From positions 7,501 through 71,500 of the forward strand of contig NZ_FOCF01000004.1 in NCBI RefSeq assembly GCF_900110035.1: a DNA stretch of 64,000 nucleotides. The letters are read 5' to 3'. The position numbers were made by a program, and so were the translations under genes. Below are positions 1 to 7,529 of the stretch, piece by piece. This stretch comes from Sphingomonas gellani. Its GTDB lineage: Bacteria > Pseudomonadota > Alphaproteobacteria > Sphingomonadales > Sphingomonadaceae. Each line of letters opens with the position of its first letter. Within the stretch, counting starts at the first letter, position 1. The notes beneath the pieces are model-generated. The model was not told the origin of the DNA, did not search any database, and worked only from the letters and a program-made list of their open reading frames with translations.

Positions 1-50
1 GTCGAATGGCGGCCATAGAGCGCAATGCGTCGGGGTGAAGAGGTGAGCAT
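1..50 (-). CDS. Serine recombinase (resolvase/invertase family), N-terminal 16-17 residues only
   Basis: The minus strand from an ATG at 50 reads MLTSSPRRIALYGRHST before leaving the window. The pattern RRIALYxRxST is the first beta strand of the serine recombinase catalytic domain, and the S of the RHST stretch sits where the nucleophilic serine lies in that family. It follows the 48-aa ORF at 54-200 by only a few bases on the same strand, and small leucine/alanine-rich ORFs of that kind often precede such recombinases. Only the first codons are visible, so domain content and integrity are unknown. Confidence 0.65.
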   Translation of the reverse strand, partial: MLTSSPRRIALYGRHS

Positions 51-53
51 GGC

Positions 54-200
54 TTATTGTCCCACAGCTTCGCGTGCTCGGGAATCCCGTGCCTGCGCGT
101 GATGCTCAGCCGCCGCCTGGCGGGCGAGCAGGCGTACGAGCTCTGCCAGCGCCTCGGGCGCGGGTGCCGGGTGGCCTTCTTGTGACCGTGTCGTCGCCAT
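54..200 (-). CDS. Small 48-aa protein upstream of the serine recombinase
   Basis: ATG at 200, TAA at 54-56; the product is an alanine/arginine-rich helical peptide (core EALAELVRLLARQAAAEHH) with no signal peptide. It ends 3 bases before the recombinase start, so the two are probably translated together. Similar small ORFs sit in front of recombinase genes in sphingomonads as far as I recall, but no function can be given. A longer in-frame extension upstream to 455 runs antisense to the HTH gene and is rejected. Confidence 0.4.
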   Translation of the reverse strand: MATTRSQEGHPAPAPEALAELVRLLARQAAAEHHAQARDSRAREAVGQ

Positions 201-266
201 GAACGAGGTTCTGGGATGGCCTCCGCAGAACGTGCACGAACGCCACAATTCTTCTATGAGCCTGCC

Positions 267-862
267 ATGTCTCCCAGACGGCCGCCCCGCACACGTCTCT
301 TCCCTGGGATCGCCGCACTGCGTAGCGATCTTGGCGACCGGCTGCGGCAAGCTCGCAAAGGGCCACAAGGGGAGAGCGTCGGTCACAAGCAGGAGATGCT
401 GGCCCACGCTGCTGGCATTAGCAGGAGCACGCTGTCTCGAATTGAGAAGGGGCATGTTGCGCCCCGCATGGACACGCTTGAGCGCCTCATGGCCGCGCTC
501 GACATTACCAAGGACGTCGTGGGTGAGCCGGGCCTAACCGGCGCGGGTCAGCTGATGTCCCGCGTTCGATCAGGAACGCCAAGGACGCTGACCTCGGCGC
601 GCGTCTGCGGGAGCAGCGCCGGCTGCTCCGGCTTTCCATCGCCGAGGTCGCCGCGGCTGCGGGCGGCGTCTCCGCCGCGCAGATCTCGCGCATCGAGCGC
701 GGACAGAGCCGGCGCTCGCGCCTGATCGCATGGTGTACGGGCGACCCGGACCTCCGCGGAAACGACAGCCCCCGCATCTTCGTCAACCCGGTTCTGGACG
801 AACTCGTCGATGGCATCTGGCGAGGTAACCATGACGCACAGAGCGGGACGCAAGTAGATTAA
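267..862 (+). pseudogene. XRE-type regulator with two HTH domains, broken by a frameshift
   Basis: From ATG 267 (an upstream in-frame ATG at 216 is less likely) the frame encodes a first XRE helix-turn-helix (HAAGISRSTLSRIEKGHVAP) to about codon 85, then turns into low-complexity sequence ending at 725. A second frame, open from 527 and ending at TAA 860-862, encodes another XRE-type HTH (LSIAEVAAAAGG then AAQISRIERGQ) and a tail ending NPVLDELVDGIWRG. That second frame has no ATG/GTG start of its own and begins exactly where the first becomes meaningless, so a 1-base indel near 525-530 splitting one two-HTH protein is the simplest reading. It is divergent from the recombinase/small-ORF pair. 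Alternatives are translational frameshifting or a sequencing error. Confidence 0.6.
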
Positions 863-1291
863 AGCCGATCCACGAGCGAACGAAGGCTCCCCCGGCAACA
901 GGATTACGGAAGCGGGTGAGCTACTTGAGCGTAACTGGCCGAAGGTCGCCACCAACATCGGTTCGCTGCGACGAAGCGGGCTGCTTTCCACGACCAGCCT
1001 CCGAGCCACGCCTGCCGGCAAGCTCCAGGCAGATCGGGAGCGGGATGGCTCTTGCTGGCCTGAACACGTCGAGCGCTCGAAAGAGGGACCGCTTCATTGA
1101 TCACCCGCACGACGGCTGGCGATCAAGGCACGGAGGCGTTATCAGCATCGCGTCGACTTCCTCAGGGAAGTTTAGGGTCGTCCTCCGCGAGGAGAGGTGA
1201 AGTCGGCTCCGCATCAGGAGCTTGGGGCTGTCCTTCGCGAGAAGGGGTGGTGAGCGTTCCCGGCGTTCCGGGGACGAGCAAGTTCGCCGGC
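863..1291. other. Non-genic stretch, possible degraded coding remnant
   Basis: About 430 bp with no convincing gene. On the plus strand a frame open from 858 to about 1100 reads RITEAGELLERNWPKVATN and onward, which has protein-like composition but no start codon and a stop just upstream. It may be the tail of an eroded gene. Overlapping ORFs here on both strands look like shadows. Confidence 0.3.
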
Positions 1292-1744
1292 ATGCCGGCG
1301 CCCCCGGACGGAGTGACCCTTGATGAGGCTTTCGACCTGCACGGGCATCGACGCCGGAATCGCTTCGTACCCGAAATGGCTGGGCGTCAGGTGGCGTGGG
1401 AGGCTGGCATGAGCCTTGGCGCAACTGGCCGCGTGCCGCTGCTCGACAGGCTGGTCGCGCGCTGGGAGATCAGCCGGCTGGCCGTCCTTCCGATCGTCAT
1501 CAGCTTCTCGTCCCTGTGGGCATGCCTGATCGGGCTTGGTGTCATCGGAAAGATCAGCGGCACCAAGCCCGTCCTCGCGGGCAGGATCCTTGTCGTCATC
1601 TGGATCGTCCTGGCGGGGCTGGAGCTCGGTCGCGGCCTGTGGACGATGCGGCATCGCTACGCCTCGCCGCGCTGGCTGCGTGGCGTCAACGCGGCGGTCG
1701 GCGACGAGGTGGTTGCCCGAAACCAGATCAAGCGCCACGCTTAG
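1292..1744 (+). CDS. Small membrane protein of unknown function (150 aa)
   Basis: ATG at 1292 chosen because upstream in-frame sequence (to 1097) is low-complexity; a later ATG at 1376 is possible. Two hydrophobic segments are visible (around RLAVLPIVISFSSLWACLIG and AGRILVVIWIVLAGLELG), separated by a short basic loop, followed by a basic tail. Third codon positions are mostly G/C across both membrane segments, which supports this strand over the antisense ORF. No family was recognised. It lies in a region of gene debris and no operon partner is visible. Confidence 0.5.
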   Translation: MPAPPDGVTLDEAFDLHGHRRRNRFVPEMAGRQVAWEAGMSLGATGRVPLLDRLVARWEISRLAVLPIVISFSSLWACLIGLGVIGKISGTKPVLAGRILVVIWIVLAGLELGRGLWTMRHRYASPRWLRGVNAAVGDEVVARNQIKRHA

Positions 1745-2050
1745 TCCCGGGCCATGATCAACCTTGGTTGGCCATTCGCCGAGCGGCGCGCGCAAATCCT
1801 CTGGCTGGTAAGCACCGGACCATCTGCGGAGATCCTGCGGGAAATGAATGTTGTCTGCGGCCGCAAGGATCTGTGCGGGTGAACGCACGCTCATCCCCGG
1901 AAGGGGCACCCCGACCACGACTGGATCGCCGATACTGAATTGATCCGCAAGGCGCTCCAGGTCTTAGTCGCCTCCGATGACCACCGGCCAGCCCCGGCCC
2001 GCGCTCTTGAGCCGTTCGCACTCAGTGAATGCGTGCTCTCCGGCTAGACC
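1740..2050 (-). pseudogene. Coding remnant in frame with the metallophosphoesterase fragment, DUF4253-like
   Basis: After the TAA at 1964-1966 the same minus-strand frame stays open and keeps protein-like sequence (DLERLADQFSIGDPVVVG, then ILAAADN and YQPEDLRAPLGEWP) to about 1740, where it meets the opposing membrane-protein gene. The stretch GRGWPVVIGG with DLERL across the stop, and the YQPEDLRAPLGEWP block, resemble DUF4253-type proteins from memory; this is not proven. Likely an internal gene fragment carrying a nonsense codon, joined to the phosphoesterase N-terminus by rearrangement. Confidence 0.35.
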
Positions 2051-2206
2051 TCGCAGCAGCTCGGCCGTTTCCGCAGGCTGCAAGCCACCGGAGCAAATGT
2101 CACCCAGATTGACGATCAGGTCGGCGCGCTGCTCGGCAGCGTCAGCCAGCACCGCCTTCAGCGCGCCGAGATTACCGTGAATGTCCGAGATAGCGGCGAT
2201 CTTCAT
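1964..2206 (-). pseudogene. Metallophosphoesterase N-terminal fragment
   Basis: ATG at 2206. The first ~50 residues are a textbook calcineurin-like phosphoesterase start: MKIAAISDIHGNLGALKAVL (DxH metal motif) followed by DLIVNLGDICSG (GD motif). The expected next motif, GNHE, is absent; instead the frame passes into unrelated sequence (EHAFTECERLKSAGRGWPVV) and stops at 80 aa, whereas family members are about 240 aa. It is therefore a truncated or chimeric remnant. The IS5-family element starts 14 bp upstream of the ATG and probably separates it from its original promoter. Confidence 0.65.
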
Positions 2207-2220
2207 AGGTCCGTCTACTA

Positions 2221-2234
2221 GGTTGGGGACTCAT
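2221..2234. repeat. Left terminal inverted repeat of the IS5-family element
   Basis: GGTTGGGGACTCAT, paired with 3052-3065; mismatches at three transition positions only. It lies directly next to the TA flank at 2219-2220. Confidence 0.8.
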
Positions 2235-2991
2235 TTGATCCACTCAGCGACGGTGGCGGCGAGTGCGACGCGGGCGAGATAATTGCTGGCGTGACGATCA
2301 TAGCGGGTGGCGATGCGACGCCAGTTCTTGAGGCGGCAGAAAAGCCGTTCGATGACGTTCCTGCGTCGGTAGATGCGCCTGTTCAGCGGGTAGGGCGTGC
2401 GTCGAGAGGCAGTGGACGGGATCACGGCCTTGATCTGCCGTTCGGCGAGCCAGTAGCGCAGGCTGTCTGCATCATAGGCTTTATCGCCGATCAGGTGAGG
2501 GGCCGGAGCGGCGACGCTCAACAGCGGTACCGCCATGCTGATGTCGGCGACGTTGCCGGGCGTCAGGGCAAGGGCGACCGGTCGGCCGCAATCATCGGCC
2601 AGGCAGTGGATCTTGCAGGTTCGCCCACCGCGTGAGCGGCCGATCGCTTCTTGCCACTCCCCCTTTTTGAGCCGGCCGCCGAGCGATGCGCCTTCACATG
2701 CGTGCTGTCGATCGACAACTCGTCCGGCACCGGTCCGGCACCCGCGACCTTCTCGAACAAGCGCTGCCAGATGCCCCGCGCCGCCCACCGGTTGTAGCGG
2801 TTGTAGATGGTCGTCGGCGGCCCATAGGCAGCCGGAACATCGCGCCACCGGCATCCGGTCTTCAGCACGTGCAGGATGCCGGAGATCACCGTCCGGTCAT
2901 CCACCCGCGGCTTGCCCGGCCGCCCATGCGGAAGGTGCGGCTTGATCACCGCCCAAGCCTCGTCAGACAACCAAAACAGATGCCGTGCCAT
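2231..2991 (-). CDS. IS5-family transposase, made by fusion of two overlapping frames
   Basis: The first frame starts at ATG 2991 (MARHLFWLSDEAWAVIKPHL, then PRVDDRTVISGILHVLKTGC), and carries the N-terminal domain and first catalytic region (ELSIDSTHVKAHRSAAG). The second frame, ending at 2231, carries the rest (RSRGGRTCKIHCLADDCG, GDKAYDADSLRYWLAE, RRNVIERLFCRLKNWRRIAT), which includes the second DDE aspartate and the C-terminal Y-(2)-R-(3)-E-(6)-K signature. The switch point is an A5G5 run at 2659-2668 (minus-strand AAAAAGGGGG), where a -1 slip joins the two parts into about 250 aa. Programmed -1 frameshifting is normal for this group, so the gene is probably functional. Confidence 0.85.
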
Positions 2992-3051
2992 AGCCGCTCC
3001 TGCCCAAACCCATCAGAGACAGCTATTTAGTAATACTCATCAACAACTTGT

Positions 3052-3065
3052 ATGGGTTCTCAACC
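3052..3065. repeat. Right terminal inverted repeat of the IS5-family element
   Basis: ATGGGTTCTCAACC, the inverted partner of 2221-2234, followed by TA at 3066-3067. The transposase ATG (2991) lies about 60 bp inside this end. Confidence 0.8.
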
Positions 3066-3113
3066 TAGGCCGTGAACCCATAAACAGGAATGAGCTGACT
3101 TACCGGGAAGCTC

Positions 3114-3373
3114 CTATCGGTTGGCTATCCGCGATAGCCACAAAAGTTCGGCAATTGCATCAGCCTCGGCTGCTTCCACAGACTCGTAGAGCCCGGAGAA
3201 GGCATCTATCGTCCATTCGGGCGGAGCCTGAAAATCCGGGTCGTCCTGGTAACGATCATCGAAGGCGACGTAACGGTATAAGCCGCCGGGACTTACCTCG
3301 ATGCCGAGGGGTTCTTGCCGTTCTGGCTGATGATCTTCTTGATTGTCTCCACGGGTCGATCTTCGCAGGACAT
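3114..3373 (-). pseudogene. Small conserved-looking protein (about 80 aa) split by a frameshift
   Basis: From ATG 3373 (or GTG 3352) the frame reads VETIKKIISQNGKNPSAS and stops near 3293. An overlapping frame continues the protein-like sequence: PLGIEVSPGGLYRYVAFDD, then DDPDFQAPPEWTIDAFSGLY and EAAEADAIAELLWLSRIANR, ending at TAG 3114-3116. The join lies in the CCC repeat near 3307-3312, so one indel separates the halves. The acidic, aromatic composition suggests a small soluble protein. I do not recognise the family. Confidence 0.45.
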
Positions 3374-3485
3374 TAAGGGGGTGTCGAGGCTGGGTAGATG
3401 CCCGGGAGCGTTTCTAACATCATGGCGAGTCGACTGGCAGCTTCCATATCTCACCGATCTCTGACTCAGCGTTGGCATAAGCCGA

Positions 3486-4243
3486 TATGATCTGACCGAC
3501 TTCGAGTGGCGCGTGATCGAGCCGTTGCTGCCAAACAAGCCACGGGGCGTGCCGTGCGTCGATGACCGCGGGACGCTGAACGGCATCTTCTGGGTGCGGG
3601 GCCCGGCGCACCATAGCGCGACCTGTCCAAACGCTATGGCCCGCGGACAACCTGCTACAACCGCTTCGTGCGATGGCGGAAAGCCGGTGTATGAGACCGG
3701 CTGATTGACGCCATCACCGCCGCTCACGACGGCGCTATCCAGATAATCGACAGCACCTCCGTTCGCGCCCACCAGCAGGCCGCGACGGCAAAAAAAGGGG
3801 GTGCAGATCACTGTCTTGGTTGCAGCCGAGGCGGGCTCACGATCAAAATCTACGTCGTCGTCGATGCGCAAGGGCTCCCTATCCGGCTCGGTCTAACCGC
3901 TGGACAGACCCACGATGGGCAGATCGCCGATCGCCTACTCGACCACCTTGGCCTGCGCACTATCGTGCTGGCGGACAAGGCTTACGACGCCGATCGCATC
4001 CGCGAGCTGATCCAAGACCAGGGCGCCACACCCAACATCCCGCCCAAGAGCAACCGCCGTCGGAAACCCTGCTTCAGCAAGCGGCCCTACCGCGAGCGAA
4101 ACCTCATTGAGCGGTTCTTCTCCAAGCTGAAGCACTTCCGCCGCGTCGCCACCCGCTACGACAAGCTCGCCGCCAACTTTCTTGCCATGGTCCAGTTCGC
4201 CTCAATGCGGCTGTGGCTCCGAGCTTATGAGTCTACGGCCTAG
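3486..4243 (+). pseudogene. Second IS5-type transposase, inactivated
   Basis: Coding similarity starts at YDLTDFEWRVIEPLLP (about 3486) and continues through GVPCVDDRGTLNGIFWV. A deletion or frameshift near 3595-3610 moves the reading to another frame (RDLSKRYGPRTTCYNRFVRW), where TGG has become TGA at 3692-3694. After that the frame is open to 4243 with IIDSTSVRAHQQA, SRGGLTIKIYVVVD, LADKAYDADRIRELI and RNLIERFFSKLKHFRRVATR. Two independent lesions make this a dead element. No convincing terminal repeats were found, so the element limits are not given. It is only distantly related to the intact IS at 2221-3065. Confidence 0.8.
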
Positions 4244-4613
4244 TCCATGGCATCTAGACCGTCGGGCGTTATTTGTAGGCCACCGCGGATCACCGGTGCA
4301 ATTAGACTGCGCCGAGTCAGGGCACGAGTGGACGATCCCTGCGGTGCAAGAGCCTTCGTGCGGCGATGAGCATCGGTCGGGGGGGGGGCTCATGTGTTCG
4401 GCCTGTTCGAGCAGCAGCGTATGGACCTGAAACACGTTGTTCGCCAGATCGATACGGACGTTCACGACATCCTGCTGCACGGATCGACCTCAAGACGTGG
4501 CTCAACAAACACATCATTGCAAAGCGAAGCTGGTGCAGGGACGGTCCATCCATGACGTCATGCCCTGCGATCCGCGGCGACTCCTGTCGGCGACAGGCAA
4601 TAGCTTAGCAAGC
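4244..4613. other. Intergenic debris between transposase remnant and Pho box
   Basis: About 370 bp holding the IS110 scrap described separately (near 4400-4480). Nothing else is recognisable apart from a short palindrome near 4583-4595 (CTGTCGGCGACAG). ORFs here on both strands have no family resemblance. Confidence 0.4.
4400..4480 (-). pseudogene. IS110-family transposase N-terminal scrap
   Basis: Minus strand from 4480 reads MQQDVVNVRIDLANNVFQVH, which matches the conserved opening of IS110-family DEDD transposases (xIGIDLAKNxFQVH). It degenerates within about 30 residues. It is a different subgroup from the IS110 remnant at 14038-14451. Confidence 0.5.
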
Positions 4614-4642
4614 CTGTCACCAAACTGTCATTCCGATGTCAC
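4614..4642 (+). promoter_or_regulatory. Pho box: three PhoB half-sites at 11-bp spacing
   Basis: CTGTCAC at 4614-4620, CTGTCAT at 4625-4631 and ATGTCAC at 4636-4642 repeat with exact 11-bp periodicity and 4-bp spacers. This is the PhoB operator architecture (CTGTCAT N4 CTGTCAT). It lies 83 bp upstream of the GTG start of the TBDR gene, which is followed by a phosphatase, so phosphate-starvation control of that pair is strongly suggested. Confidence 0.85.
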
Positions 4643-4724
4643 CCTTTCTTCCTTTTTCGACGATACCCGGCCGGCGTGACGCGTAGCCCGCCTTGGCGAG
4701 GTTGCCACAAATCCGGGGGATATC

Positions 4725-7529
4725 GTGCTCGACACTTCGACCGGCAGGGCGTTGCGCCTTGCGCTGCTTGCTTCCTGCGCCTTTGCCGCGCCGGTCTTTG
4801 CCCAGGACCTGACAGGCAGCGTGGCCGACAGCACCAACACCCGGACGCTCGCGGGGGCCGAAGTGCGGATCGTTGAGCTGGGCCGCGTGACGGAGGCGGG
4901 GCGCGACGGCAGCTTCCGCTTCGGCGACATCCCGCCCGGCACCTACACGGTGGTCGTCCGCTATGTCGGTGCCGTATCCGAGACACGACGGGTGACGCTG
5001 CCGCAGACCGGCACGGCTACCGAGCATTTCGCGCTCGCCGCGTCGGAGGGTGCGGGCGCCGACAACGACATCCTGGTGGTCGGGCTCGCCGCCAATCAGG
5101 CAAGCGCCCTGTCGCAGAAACGTTCCGCGGACGGCGTAGAGAGCGTGCTGTCGCGCGACGCCATCGGGCAGAACCCGGACCAGAACGTCGCGGAGGCGCT
5201 GCGCCGCGTGCCCGGCGTGTCGATCCAGGACGACCAGGGCGAGGGGCGCTTCGTGGTGCTGCGCGGCCTGGCACCGGCACTGAACGCGGTGTCGATCAAC
5301 GGCGCGCGCATCCCGTCGCCGGAGTCGGACAATCGAGCGCTCGCACTCGACACCGTTCCTTCCGAACTCGTTCAGTCGATCGAGGTTAAGAAGACGCTGA
5401 CGCCGGACATGGACGGCGATACGATCGGCGGCTCCATCGAGATCAAGACGACCAGTGCATTCGACCGCAAGAAGGACCTGTTCAGCGTCTCCCTGGAAGG
5501 GTCGCGCAACGACCTGCGCGACAAGTGGAGCCCCAAGGGTTCCGTCGATTTCTCCAAGCTGCTGACGCCGGATTTCGGTATCTCGGGCGGCTTTTCCTAT
5601 TATCGCCGGCGCTTCGGCACCGATGGCGTGGAGGCGAGCGACTGGGGTGCGACGGCGCGCGGCATCGCCTATCCCGAAGAGGTCGATTACCGCGCCTATG
5701 ACGTCGTCCGGACGCGCATAGCGACGGCGCTGTCGGTGGACTGGCGGCCTAGCGACACGACCACGCTGTATGCACGCGGCATCCTGAACAGCTTCCGCGA
5801 CGACGAACTGCGCAGCCGGCTGCGCTTCACCTTCTCGCCCGCGCCGACGAGCGGCGATGCGGGAAGCACCACCTTCACATCCGGCGCCGGTTCCGCCAAT
5901 CGCGTGCGGGTGCGCAGGGAGATGAAGGATCGCTCCGAGATCCAGAACGTCTACAGCGTGACGGCCGGTGGCGAAACGCGCACCGACCTGTGGACGCTGA
6001 CCTATTCGGGCAGTTATTCCTATTCGGAAGAGCAGGAGCCCAATCGGCAGGACACGATCTTCGATCGCCGTTTCCAGTACGGCGCGAGCCAGTTGGGCGT
6101 GACGCTGAACCGGCTCGACACGCAGGTCCCGGAATACAGCACGAGCAACCCGACGCTGTTCGCGAACGGCAGCGACCCGCTGTCGAAGATCGAAACCACC
6201 GACGGGCTCAGCACGGACGAGGAATACGCCGCGCGCCTGGATGTCGCGCGCGAGATCCCGCTTTCCGCCGGCACGCTGGAGTTCAAGGTCGGTGCCAAGG
6301 GCCGCTTTCGTCAGAAGGGTTATGACCTCGACTTCAACAGCTATGACGCGGTCAGCAGCGGCAGCCTGCCGACATTGGCCGGTCTGTCCCGCTCGATCGG
6401 GGACAAGGGGTTCGTGGACCAAGATCCGGCGGTCGATCCGCTGCTCGCCCGAGGGTGGTTCAACGCCAATCGCGGTCGGCTGGTGCGCAATGCCGGCGAC
6501 AGCGATCTCGACAGCCTGTCCGCCAGCTACGGCGTCGATGAGGACATCTATGCCGGCTATGGACAGGCCCGGTTCGACAACGGAACGGTAAGGGCGGTCG
6601 GAGGCGTGCGCGTCGAACACACCCGCAATGCGATGCGCGGCAACTCGCTGGACACGGACACCGTGGTTGCTACCCCGGTCAACGTCCGGCGGTCCTACAC
6701 CAACTGGCTACCCAGCCTGAACCTGCGCTTCGCGCCGATGAGCAAGGTGGTGCTGCGCGGCGCGGTGACCCGCAGCCTGTCGCGCCCGAACATCTCCGAC
6801 TTGGCGCCGCGTTTCTCGTACAACGAGAATGATGGTGAGGGCGAATTCGGCAATCCCGACCTTCGCCCGTACAAGTCGTGGAACTTCGACGCCGCGGCCG
6901 AATGGTATTTCGTCTCCAACGCCCTGGCGGAGGTGACGTTCTTCCACAAGGAGGTGTCGGACTTCATCTTCGATTCGCGGATCAACGATTACAACTATAA
7001 CGGCGTGATCATCGACGAGGCGACGCTGCCGCAGAATGGCGACACCGCCAAGGTGACGGGGGTGGAAATGAACCTCCAGGCGTCGCTCAGCTTCCTTCCC
7101 GCGCCGTTCGACGGTCTGCTGGTCGGTGGAAACTACACCTATGTGGACACTCGCGCGGATCTGGCGACCGATGCGGGGTTGGTGCGCCGCCTGACGCTGC
7201 CGGGTTCGTCCAAGCACATCTGGAACGCAAGCATCGGCTATGAGAAGGGGCCGCTGCAAATTCGCGCCAGCGGCACCTATCGCGGGCGGTATCTGGACGA
7301 GGTGTCTGCGGGTGGCGACGGCGATGTGTATGTCGATCATCGCCTGCTGTTCGACATCGGCGCGAAGCTGCGCATCGTGAAGGGCGTGCAGGTCACCGCC
7401 GACTTCATCAACATCGGCAACGAACCCTTTGATCGTTACTATACGGGCACCGGCGCGGGCGGAGGTCGTCTGGCGCAGCATGAGGAATATGGCTGGACGG
7501 GCAAGTTCGGTGTCAAGGTGACGCTGTGA
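4725..7529 (+). CDS. TonB-dependent receptor, Pho-box controlled, paired with phytase-like phosphatase
   Basis: Outer-membrane active transporter, 934 aa. The start is GTG 4725 with a GGGGGA ribosome site at 4715-4720. A signal peptide ends near residue 26 (AAPVFAQD), a carboxypeptidase-regulatory-like domain spans about 28-105, then a TonB-box-like segment DILVVG (115-120), a plug domain (about 125-240, including LRRVPGVSIQDDQGEGR and LRGLAP) and a C-terminal barrel ending FGVKVTL. The layout matches the Caulobacter/sphingomonad TBDR class. Its stop overlaps the start of the phytase-like gene by 4 bp, and the Pho box lies upstream. The likely cargo is an organic phosphate such as inositol phosphate or phytate; that is inferred from context, not read from the receptor. 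Confidence 0.9.
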   Translation: MLDTSTGRALRLALLASCAFAAPVFAQDLTGSVADSTNTRTLAGAEVRIVELGRVTEAGRDGSFRFGDIPPGTYTVVVRYVGAVSETRRVTLPQTGTATEHFALAASEGAGADNDILVVGLAANQASALSQKRSADGVESVLSRDAIGQNPDQNVAEALRRVPGVSIQDDQGEGRFVVLRGLAPALNAVSINGARIPSPESDNRALALDTVPSELVQSIEVKKTLTPDMDGDTIGGSIEIKTTSAFDRKKDLFSVSLEGSRNDLRDKWSPKGSVDFSKLLTPDFGISGGFSYYRRRFGTDGVEASDWGATARGIAYPEEVDYRAYDVVRTRIATALSVDWRPSDTTTLYARGILNSFRDDELRSRLRFTFSPAPTSGDAGSTTFTSGAGSANRVRVRREMKDRSEIQNVYSVTAGGETRTDLWTLTYSGSYSYSEEQEPNRQDTIFDRRFQYGASQLGVTLNRLDTQVPEYSTSNPTLFANGSDPLSKIETTDGLSTDEEYAARLDVAREIPLSAGTLEFKVGAKGRFRQKGYDLDFNSYDAVSSGSLPTLAGLSRSIGDKGFVDQDPAVDPLLARGWFNANRGRLVRNAGDSDLDSLSASYGVDEDIYAGYGQARFDNGTVRAVGGVRVEHTRNAMRGNSLDTDTVVATPVNVRRSYTNWLPSLNLRFAPMSKVVLRGAVTRSLSRPNISDLAPRFSYNENDGEGEFGNPDLRPYKSWNFDAAAEWYFVSNALAEVTFFHKEVSDFIFDSRINDYNYNGVIIDEATLPQNGDTAKVTGVEMNLQASLSFLPAPFDGLLVGGNYTYVDTRADLATDAGLVRRLTLPGSSKHIWNASIGYEKGPLQIRASGTYRGRYLDEVSAGGDGDVYVDHRLLFDIGAKLRIVKGVQVTADFINIGNEPFDRYYTGTGAGGGRLAQHEEYGWTGKFGVKVTL

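Larger units (their letters stand above)
2221..3065 (-). mobile_element. IS5-family (IS427-like) insertion sequence, complete, 845 bp
   Basis: The ends are readable: GGTTGGGGACTCAT at 2221-2234 and its imperfect inverted copy ATGGGTTCTCAACC at 3052-3065 (11 of 14 match). The flanks are TA on both sides (2219-2220 and 3066-3067) inside a CTAG-like context, consistent with the TA target duplication of the IS427 group. Length and a single transposase in two overlapping frames fit this group. The element separates the metallophosphoesterase fragment from the small frameshifted gene at 3114-3373. Confidence 0.85.

Noticed and set aside
1214..1700. Minus-strand open frame opposite the small membrane protein
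   Set aside because: The plus strand has G/C-biased third positions and membrane segments; only the part beyond 1740 on the minus strand looks protein-like.
3400..4300. Terminal repeats of the second IS5-type element
   Set aside because: A GGTAGATGCC-like pair near 3399 and 4245 was considered but needs an insertion to align and has no target duplication.
4617..6620. 667-aa open frame antisense to the first TonB receptor
   Set aside because: Arg/Ala-rich shadow of a high-GC gene with no family resemblance; the plus-strand receptor has signal peptide, plug and barrel.
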